Shown one piece after another: positions 21,238-26,568 of a DNA stretch of 26,568 nt. The notes beneath the pieces were generated by a model. The model saw nothing but the letters and a program-made list of their open reading frames with translations. It was not told the DNA's origin and ran no database searches. The DNA lies in assembly GCA_937975765.1 (NCBI GenBank), contig CALJUR010000085.1, forward strand, positions 1 to 26,568, in the 5' to 3' direction. The number at the start of each line of letters is the position of its first letter. The first letter of the stretch is position 1. The translations under genes and the position numbers were made by a program. This stretch comes from an uncultured Myxococcales bacterium. GTDB lineage: Bacteria; Myxococcota_A; UBA9042; DTJE01.

Positions 21238-22605
21238 ATGATCCGGATCGCGTTCAAGACCACCGGCTGCAAGGTGAACCAGGCGGACGAGGAGTCCGTG
21301 CGCCGCGCGCTGGCGGACCTGCCCGTGGAGTGGGTGTCCCCGGACCAGCCGGCCGACGTGATCGTCGTGAACGCCTGCGCCGTGACGCAGGCGGCCGAAC
21401 GCGACGGCCGGTCCTGGGTGAACCGCGGGACGCGGGCGGGGTCCTCGGTGGTGCTGGCGGGATGCATGGCGACCCGGGTGACGCGCGACGGCGGCGACGC
21501 GCGGCTGCCCGGGGACGTGCGGGTCGTGCCGGGCACCAGGGACCGCGACCTGCTGGTGCAGGCACTGCGGGACGAGGTGGCCCGTCGCGAGGCGGCCGGC
21601 GGGTCCATGGCATCGGTCCCGGTGGACGCGGCGGCCGGCGGCAGCATGGACCCGGAGGCACGCGTGCCCGGGGACGCACGGTCCTCCTCCCCGCACACCC
21701 GGACGCCCTCCCGCGCCCGGCCGCTGGTGAAGGTCCAGGACGGCTGCGACTGTCGCTGTGCCTACTGCATCGTGCCGCTGCTGCGCGGTCCTTCCCGATC
21801 CGTCCCGGTGGAGGCGATCCAGCCCGCGGTGCTGGCCGCCGCCCGCGCGAGCGCTGCCGAGGTGGTGCTGGCCGGCGTGGACCTGGCCGCCTGGGGTCGC
21901 GACCTGCACGGGGCCTCCCTGCCCGACCTGGTCGCCCGGCTGCGCGCCCTGCGGACCGGCCTGCGGTTCCGGCTGTCGTCCATCGAGCCGCACGGCCTGA
22001 CCGACCGGCTGCTGGAGGCGATGGCCGCCGGCACCGACGTCTGCCCGCACCTGCACGTGCCCCTGCAATCCGGCTGCGACCGCGTGCTGCGCGCGATGCA
22101 CCGGCCGTACGCCACGGCCATGCTGGCCGACCGCGTGAACGCCTTCGCCCGCGCCCTGCCCGGCCTGTCGATCGGCATGGACGTCATCGTGGGCTTCCCC
22201 GGCGAGACCGACGCCGACTTCCAGGAGACCCGCGCCTTCCTGGAGTCCCTGCCGGTCACGTACCTGCACGTCTTCCCGTACTCGGTGCGCCCCGGGACCG
22301 AGGCCGCATCGCTGCCCGGCGAGCCCGATCCGCCCGTCAAGGCCGCCCGCTCGCAGGTGCTGCGCGACTTCTCGGCCGCCCGCCGCGCCGCGCACGCCAT
22401 GGCCCTGGTCGGGCGCGACGTCGAGGTCGTGGACGTCCGGGCCCGGGCCGGTGGCCACGTCGAATCCCTGTCCGGCGACTACACCCGCGTCCTCCGGCGC
22501 GACGCGTCCGGCCCCCGCCCGGGCCGCTTCCTGCTGCGCGTCGCGTCCGCCCGAGGGGCCGACGTGGTGGCGTCGGCCGCACCCTCCCTCACGGAGCCCG
22601 CATGA
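21238..22605 (+). CDS. mtaB: tRNA methylthiotransferase, MtaB-type
   Basis: MtaB is a radical-SAM enzyme that adds a methylthio group to t6A37 of tRNA (ms2t6A). The 455-residue protein has the usual three parts. The N-terminal UPF0004 domain has C11, C47 and C76 binding the auxiliary [4Fe-4S] cluster (TTGCKVNQADEE). The radical-SAM motif C170-x3-C174-x2-C177 is in DGCDCRCAYCIVP. A TRAM-like tail follows. HLHVPLQSGCDRVLRAM and GMDVIVGFPGETDADF are family-typical. KVNQADE fits MtaB better than MiaB or RimO. An unusual low-complexity insert (about 118-160) with two AAGGSM copies separates the first two domains. GGGAGG stands five bases before the ATG. Its stop overlaps the rnc start as ATGA, so translation of the two is probably coupled. 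Confidence 0.93.
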   Translation: MIRIAFKTTGCKVNQADEESVRRALADLPVEWVSPDQPADVIVVNACAVTQAAERDGRSWVNRGTRAGSSVVLAGCMATRVTRDGGDARLPGDVRVVPGTRDRDLLVQALRDEVARREAAGGSMASVPVDAAAGGSMDPEARVPGDARSSSPHTRTPSRARPLVKVQDGCDCRCAYCIVPLLRGPSRSVPVEAIQPAVLAAARASAAEVVLAGVDLAAWGRDLHGASLPDLVARLRALRTGLRFRLSSIEPHGLTDRLLEAMAAGTDVCPHLHVPLQSGCDRVLRAMHRPYATAMLADRVNAFARALPGLSIGMDVIVGFPGETDADFQETRAFLESLPVTYLHVFPYSVRPGTEAASLPGEPDPPVKAARSQVLRDFSAARRAAHAMALVGRDVEVVDVRARAGGHVESLSGDYTRVLRRDASGPRPGRFLLRVASARGADVVASAAPSLTEPA

Positions 22606-23333
22606 GCCACACCTTCGGGGACCCGTCGATCGTCGAGCAGGCCGCGGGCTATGCCTTCCGCGACCCGGCGCTGCTGCTGGCCGCGCTGACGCACGCGTCG
22701 TTCCGAAACGAGTCGCGCGACGTGCTGGTGGACAACGAGCGCCTGGAGTTCCTGGGCGACGCCGTCGTCAGCACGGTGGCCGCCGCCGCCGCCTACGACC
22801 TGTTCCCGGACGCATCGGAGGGCGAGCTGACGCGCCTGAAGGTGGCCGTCGTCAGCGAGCCGGCGCTGGCCGGGCGCGGGAAGGCTCTGTGCCTGGGCGA
22901 GTGCCTGCGCCTGGGCCGTGGTGCCGCCCAGGGCGATCGCGTGGCCGAGACGCCGTCGGTGCTGGCCAATACGTTCGAGGCCCTGGCCGGGGCGATCTTC
23001 CTGGACGGCGGCTTCGATGCGGCACGCACCTTCGTGCTGTCCCAGTTGCAGCCGCTGCTGCTGCGGGCCCACGCCGAGGGCCGGGGGCACGACGCCAAGT
23101 CCACGCTGCAGGTGCTGTCGCTGAAGGCGGCCCACGCGGTGCCGCGCTATGCCGTGACGACGTCCTCCGGCCCGTCCCACGCGCCGTCCTTCACCGTGCA
23201 GGTGACCCTGTTCGACGGCCGGACCTTTTCCGGCACCGGGCGCTCCAAGAAGGAGGCCGAGCAGGCCGCCGCGCAGGCCGCGCTGACGTTCACGCTGCCG
23301 CGGGAGGACGCCGGGGACGATCCGCAGGCCTGA
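22602..23333 (+). CDS. rnc: Ribonuclease III
   Basis: RNase III cuts double-stranded RNA during rRNA and mRNA processing. The 243-residue protein has the signature NERLEFLGD (45-53), with Glu46, Glu49 and Asp53 around the metal site, and Glu126 in NTFEALAGAIFLDGG. Asn123 stands where E. coli has Asp114. The C-terminal double-stranded RNA-binding domain (about 165-235) starts with DAKSTLQVLSLKA and ends with SKKEAEQAAAQAAL. Start and frame are fixed by the 4-base ATGA overlap with mtaB. The gene ends 9 bp from the convergent nucleotidyltransferase gene. Pairing with a tRNA-modifying enzyme in one transcript is plausible, because both act on structured RNA, but it is not a fixed arrangement. 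Confidence 0.95.
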   Translation: MSHTFGDPSIVEQAAGYAFRDPALLLAALTHASFRNESRDVLVDNERLEFLGDAVVSTVAAAAAYDLFPDASEGELTRLKVAVVSEPALAGRGKALCLGECLRLGRGAAQGDRVAETPSVLANTFEALAGAIFLDGGFDAARTFVLSQLQPLLLRAHAEGRGHDAKSTLQVLSLKAAHAVPRYAVTTSSGPSHAPSFTVQVTLFDGRTFSGTGRSKKEAEQAAAQAALTFTLPREDAGDDPQA

Positions 23334-23342
23334 TGCCGGCAT

Positions 23343-23945
23343 TCAGCCGGGTCCCCTGTCCGCCAGGCCGTTCACGTTGCGCAGAACGCCGGGGTCGTCC
23401 ACCGGCACGAACGCGACGCGCGCCCCCGCCTGCCGCAGCGCCTCGCCCAGACCCCCCGGGACGTCGGCGGCCGGAAGCGATTCCGCCAGTACCCAAGGCA
23501 GCACGACCGGGTGGCCGCCCCGTCCCTCGAAGGACGGCTTGGCCCCGGTCGACGGGTCCGCGTCGAAGGCCTGCAGCAGCGCCCCGACGGTCCCCGGCCG
23601 CACGTGCGGGTGATCCACCGGGAAGATCAGCACGCCCGCCACCGGGGCCAGCGCGTCGAGGCCCGCCCGCAGCGACGACAACATCCCGCGTTCCGGGTCG
23701 GGGTTGACGGCCAGCGCCAGGCCCGGCGTGGCCGCGGCGGCACGGTCGCGGTCCTGCGGGCGCACCACGGCCACGATCGGCGCCGCCCCGCCCTCCCGTG
23801 CAACGCGGGCCACGTGCGCCAGGAAGGTCTCCTCCACGGAGGTCGTCACGTCGGAAAACGGCAGGAACGCCTTGGGCCCGCCCGCACGGCGCCCGGCGCC
23901 GGCCGCCAGGATCACGCAGGCGATGCTGGGGGGGACGGAAGGCAC
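23343..23945 (-). CDS. MobA/MocA-like nucleotidyltransferase
   Basis: This 200-residue protein is a MobA-like NTP transferase. The nucleotide-binding loop is ILAAGAGRRAGGPKAFLPF (12-30), matching LAAGxxxRxGxxK. A second site, FPVDHPHVRPGTV, replaces the usual DMP motif. GRGGHPVVLP is the family's third block. Relatives add CMP or GMP to molybdopterin (MocA, MobA). Its position after ygeW and a PLP enzyme recalls E. coli, where mocA lies in the ygeW-xdhD region, so a role in maturing a molybdenum hydroxylase cofactor is the best inference. A sugar-phosphate nucleotidyltransferase is a weaker alternative. The start is GTG at 23945 with GGAGG five bases upstream. The 66-bp gap to the upstream PLP gene holds two G+C-rich palindromic repeats, which might lower read-through. 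Confidence 0.78.
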   Translation of the reverse strand: MPSVPPSIACVILAAGAGRRAGGPKAFLPFSDVTTSVEETFLAHVARVAREGGAAPIVAVVRPQDRDRAAAATPGLALAVNPDPERGMLSSLRAGLDALAPVAGVLIFPVDHPHVRPGTVGALLQAFDADPSTGAKPSFEGRGGHPVVLPWVLAESLPAADVPGGLGEALRQAGARVAFVPVDDPGVLRNVNGLADRGPG

Positions 23946-23957
23946 GGGTCCTCCAAG

Positions 23958-24016
23958 GGAGGCGGGGGACGGGGCCCCACACCTGCGATGGCGGGGGACG
24001 GGGCCCCCGCCCTACA
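23958..24016. repeat. Two tandem copies of the G+C-rich palindromic repeat
   Basis: The core GGCGGGGGACGGGGCCCC occurs at about 23961-23978 and again at 23990 onward. The second copy is complete through CCCCCGCCCTACA, as at 13253-13282. Its end includes the stop codon of the PLP-enzyme gene. The 8-bp stems are strong. They lie inside a presumed operon, so they may set unequal expression of the genes on either side. Confidence 0.65.
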
Positions 24017-25469
24017 GGGCGGCAACGTCGCGGTTGAAGGCCAGGATGGCCTCGTCCACGGCCGCGACCTCGCCGGCCAGCATCTGCACCCAGAAGTCCG
24101 GGTCCCACAGTTCGTCCAGTTCGGACGACGCCTTTCCCTGCTGCTCGACCCACGTGTAGTACTTCAGGTTGTGCAGGGCCTTGCGGTCCCGGTACGACAG
24201 TTCGCGGAAGAAGTCCGTCCCCTGGTGCGCCAGCGGCCCCTCGAAATCCCGCGCCGCCTGCGTCGCCGTGTACATCCCGCGTTCGGCCCGCATCTCGTCG
24301 ACGCGCGAACGGTACAGGGCGGCCGAATCCGTGAACACCGTCAGCACCACGTCCCGGTCGGACAGTTCCCAGTACTTCGCGGCCTTGATGGAGGCCAGCA
24401 GGTTGGCGATGCTGCTGATCCCCAGCAGCGGCAGCCGGTCGGCCACCTCGGTCCCGACCCCCAGCCCCTGCAGGAACGCCAGCCCCTCCTCCTCGTTGAA
24501 CAGCCGCAGGACCCGCATGCTGTCCTCGTCGTCGATGGCCGCCACGCCGTCGGTCATGCGCACGTTGTGCACCCACGGCACGTGCTTGTCGCCGATCCCC
24601 TCGATGCGGTGCGCGCCCCAGCCGTTCATGAACAGCGTCGGGCACTGCTGCGCCTCGGACGCCACCACGAACGCCCCGGGGTACCGCGTCTTCAGGTAGT
24701 CGCCCGCCGCGATGGTCCCGGCCGATCCCGTCGCCGACACGAAGCCCGCCAGCCTCAGCCGCGGGTCGCCCATCTCCTGGAAGACCTCCTCCAGGGCCGG
24801 GCCCGTCACGTTGTAGTGGAACAGCGGGTTCCCGAACTCGTCGAACTGGTTCAGGATGACGTGCTTCGGGTCCTCCCTCAACTCCCAGCACTTGTCGTAG
24901 ATCTCCTTCACGTTCGACTCGGTGCCGGGCGTCGCGATCACCTCGGCGCCGATCTGCCGCAGCCAGTTGAACCGCTCGCGCGACATCCCCTCGGGCAGGA
25001 TGGCGACCGCCGTGCAGCCCAGCAGCGCGCAGTCGAAGGCGCCCCCTCGGCAGTAGTTGCCGGTGGACGGCCACACCGCCTTGTGCGCGTCGATGTCGAA
25101 CGCCCCCGTCACCAGCCGCGGCACCAGGCAGCCGTACGCCGCGCCGACCTTGTGCGCGCCGGTCGGGAAGTACTTGCCGACCAGCCCGATGATGCGCGCA
25201 GGCACGCCGGTGATCTCCCGAGGGATCTCCAGCGCGTTGACCGCGCCGTACCCCCCGGTGGCCGGGTCGTTCTTCCACGTGATCCGGAACAGGTTCACCG
25301 GGTCGACGTCCCACAGCCCCACGCCGGGCAGCCGCGCCTTCACGGCGTCCGGAGCCCTCGACGGGTCGCGCAACTGCGCGAAGGTCGGCATCAGCACGCC
25401 GCGCTGCCGGCAGCGTTTCACGGCGCGGGCACGGGCCTCGGGATCGACGGGGGACACCATGCGGGACAT
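24012..25469 (-). CDS. PLP-dependent fold-type II enzyme (tryptophan synthase beta superfamily)
   Basis: This 485-residue protein belongs to the cysteine synthase / threonine dehydratase / diaminopropionate ammonia-lyase superfamily. Lys107 in YFPTGAHKVGAAYG is the probable Schiff-base lysine. STGNYCRGGAFDCALLG (135-151) equals the STGNHG substrate loop, with Tyr-Cys in place of His-Gly. SATGSAGTIAAGDYLK (245-260) is the phosphate-binding loop. It lies 22 bp after ygeW, which in E. coli is followed by ygeX (diaminopropionate ammonia-lyase). The protein is longer than YgeX (about 400 residues) and lacks YgeX's GNHGRGVAW sequence, so I treat it as a separate or divergent member and name no substrate. 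An elimination reaction releasing ammonia is the likeliest chemistry. AAGGAG precedes the ATG at 25469; a second Met three codons in is possible. Confidence 0.83.
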   Translation of the reverse strand: MSRMVSPVDPEARARAVKRCRQRGVLMPTFAQLRDPSRAPDAVKARLPGVGLWDVDPVNLFRITWKNDPATGGYGAVNALEIPREITGVPARIIGLVGKYFPTGAHKVGAAYGCLVPRLVTGAFDIDAHKAVWPSTGNYCRGGAFDCALLGCTAVAILPEGMSRERFNWLRQIGAEVIATPGTESNVKEIYDKCWELREDPKHVILNQFDEFGNPLFHYNVTGPALEEVFQEMGDPRLRLAGFVSATGSAGTIAAGDYLKTRYPGAFVVASEAQQCPTLFMNGWGAHRIEGIGDKHVPWVHNVRMTDGVAAIDDEDSMRVLRLFNEEEGLAFLQGLGVGTEVADRLPLLGISSIANLLASIKAAKYWELSDRDVVLTVFTDSAALYRSRVDEMRAERGMYTATQAARDFEGPLAHQGTDFFRELSYRDRKALHNLKYYTWVEQQGKASSELDELWDPDFWVQMLAGEVAAVDEAILAFNRDVAAL

Positions 25470-25491
25470 TCCTTCTCCTTCCTCGGGCGCC

Positions 25492-26523
25492 TCACCCCGC
25501 GATGCGCGGGGTCGCCCTTTCCGCCAGCCGCTGGATCAGCGCCGGCACGTCGTTGACACGGGACAGCAGGATCATCGCCGCGATCACGAACGGCTTGAAT
25601 CCCGCCTCGGTATACGTGTGGATCCTCGCCTTCTCGAACACGTCCTTCGCGACCTCGCCGCGCGCGCACGACACGCCGCTGATGTCGGCGGGCAGGCAGT
25701 GCATGTACAGCGCGTCGCCGTCCGCGGTGCGCGCCATCCTTGCCGCGTCGCACTCCCAGTCCGCGAAACGCGCGTTGTTGGCCAGGCACTCCTTCTCCAG
25801 TTCCTTCAACCCGTCGCGGTCGCCCTGCTTCAGCAGCGCGGTGCGCCGCTGCATCACCCGGTAGGGCGCCCAGGACTTCGGGTACACGACGTGCGCGCCC
25901 TCGAACGCCTCGGCCATCGAGTGCGCGACCGTGAACGTCCCGCCCGCCTTCGCCGAGTTCGCCTTGGCCAGCCCCACGACGTCCGGGATCAACTCGTAGC
26001 CCTCCGGGTGGGCCAGCGTCACGTCCATCCCGAACCGCGTCATCAGCCCGATGATCCCCTGCGGCACCGACAGCGGCTTGCCGTAGGACGGCGAGTACGC
26101 CCAGGTCATCGCGATCTTCTTGCCGCGCAGCGCCTCGAAGCCGCCGAAGTAGTCCTTCAGTTTCAGCAGGTCCGCCATCGCCTGGGTCGGGTGGTCGACG
26201 TCGCACTGCAGGTTCACGATCGCCGGGCGCTGGTGCAGCACGTCCTCCCGGTGACCCTCCTCCACCGCGGCCGCCACCTCGCGCATGTAGGCGTTGCCCT
26301 CGCCCAGGTACATGTCGTCGCGGATGCCGATGACCTCGGTCAGGAACGAGATCATGTTGGCCGTCTCGCGGACCGTTTCCCCGTGGGCGATCTGCGACTT
26401 CTGCTCGTCCAGGTCGGACACCGCCAGGCCCAGCAGGTTGGCCGCCGACGCGAATGAGAACCGCGTGCGCGTCGACTGGTCCCGGAAGATGCTGATGGCC
26501 AGCCCGGTCTCGAAGGTCTTCAG
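25492..26523 (-). CDS. ygeW: Knotted carbamoyltransferase YgeW (5' partial)
   Basis: YgeW is a carbamoyltransferase-family enzyme with a trefoil-knotted SAM-independent fold; its physiological substrate is not firmly known. The carbamoyl-phosphate motif STRTR lies in RDQSTRTRFSFASAANLLG. HPTQ is in DVDHPTQAMADLLKLKDY, and HCLP is in MHCLPADISGVSC, so all three family signatures are present. The long GKKIAMTWAYSPSYGKPLS stretch marks the YgeW branch rather than ornithine or aspartate carbamoyltransferase. The gene is cut by the contig end: 343 residues remain of about 396 in E. coli, with roughly 50 N-terminal residues lost. A GTG-started reading that begins at 26538 is made of adapter bases and is not real. 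It is the first gene of the minus-strand cluster and lies 22 bp before the PLP-enzyme gene. Confidence 0.9.
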   Translation of the reverse strand: MKTFETGLAISIFRDQSTRTRFSFASAANLLGLAVSDLDEQKSQIAHGETVRETANMISFLTEVIGIRDDMYLGEGNAYMREVAAAVEEGHREDVLHQRPAIVNLQCDVDHPTQAMADLLKLKDYFGGFEALRGKKIAMTWAYSPSYGKPLSVPQGIIGLMTRFGMDVTLAHPEGYELIPDVVGLAKANSAKAGGTFTVAHSMAEAFEGAHVVYPKSWAPYRVMQRRTALLKQGDRDGLKELEKECLANNARFADWECDAARMARTADGDALYMHCLPADISGVSCARGEVAKDVFEKARIHTYTEAGFKPFVIAAMILLSRVNDVPALIQRLAERATPRIAG

Positions 26524-26568
26524 AGATCGGAAGAGCACACGTCTGAACTCCAGTCACCGAATACGATC
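26524..26568 (+). other. Illumina TruSeq P7 adapter with index (not biological)
   Basis: The bases begin AGATCGGAAGAGC and continue through the TruSeq read-2/index primer to CCAGTCAC. An 8-base index CGAATACG and ATC follow. The adapter replaces the 5' end of ygeW and should be trimmed. Confidence 0.98.

Noticed and set aside
24012..25469. Assignment of the PLP enzyme as trpB or as ygeX
   Set aside because: The lysine context (GAHKVG) and the STGNYCRG loop fit neither well, and no trpA is adjacent. Only the superfamily is supported.

Overview
The window is a complete G+C-rich contig, not an internal slice. Bases 1-46 are the end of the Illumina TruSeq P5 adapter, and bases 26524-26568 are the start of the TruSeq P7 adapter with an index. 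The genuine insert is therefore 47-26523, and the gene at each end is cut. The gene content suggests an uncultured bacterium of the Myxococcota / former Deltaproteobacteria. The pointers are a protein with tandem CDDG-type Cys repeats and a MYXO-CTERM-like C-terminus, lipoproteins with Asp/Pro/Ala/Val-rich stalks after the lipobox, an EMO-type membrane Fe-S oxidoreductase and ASH-domain lipoproteins. This placement is inference; no rRNA or tRNA gene is present to fix it.

Layout. 47-5457: the 3' part of the Cys-repeat surface protein (+), a lipoprotein of unknown function (-), and an ETF:menaquinone oxidoreductase-like protein (-). 5559-11503: trmB (-), a regulatory/REP spacer of about 340 bp, a large Gly-rich beta-helix lipoprotein (+), an Old Yellow Enzyme-family oxidoreductase (+), and a sterol-glucosyltransferase-like GT (-). 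11571-13149: an ASH-domain lipoprotein split by a frameshift at a nine-G tract. 13290-19357: polA (-) diverging from smpB and a LeuA-like DRE-TIM enzyme (+), then purF (-). 19468-23333: a GH5 endoglycoceramidase-like lipoprotein (-) diverging from mtaB-rnc (+). 23343-26523: a minus-strand cluster of ygeW (5' truncated), a PLP fold-type II enzyme and a MobA/MocA-like nucleotidyltransferase.

How the parts fit. Housekeeping genes for tRNA modification, replication and repair, ribosome rescue, RNA processing and purine synthesis alternate with surface proteins. Five proteins look exported: four lipoproteins and one with a C-terminal sorting signal. The ygeW-PLP-MocA cluster resembles part of the E. 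coli ygeW-ygeX-...-mocA-xdhD region, which is linked to purine or amino-acid nitrogen catabolism with molybdenum hydroxylases.

The least ordinary signals are three short dispersed repeat families. One inverted-repeat pair lies inside polA and is translated as the linker between the 5' nuclease and the Klenow-like half. Another supplies the start codon of a lipoprotein gene. Other points are homopolymer G tracts at sensitive sites in two lipoprotein genes, a palindromic -10 element shared by polA and smpB, and PGRS-like glycine blocks inserted into a beta-helix. No CRISPR array, insertion sequence, transposase gene, rRNA, tRNA or riboswitch was recognised.
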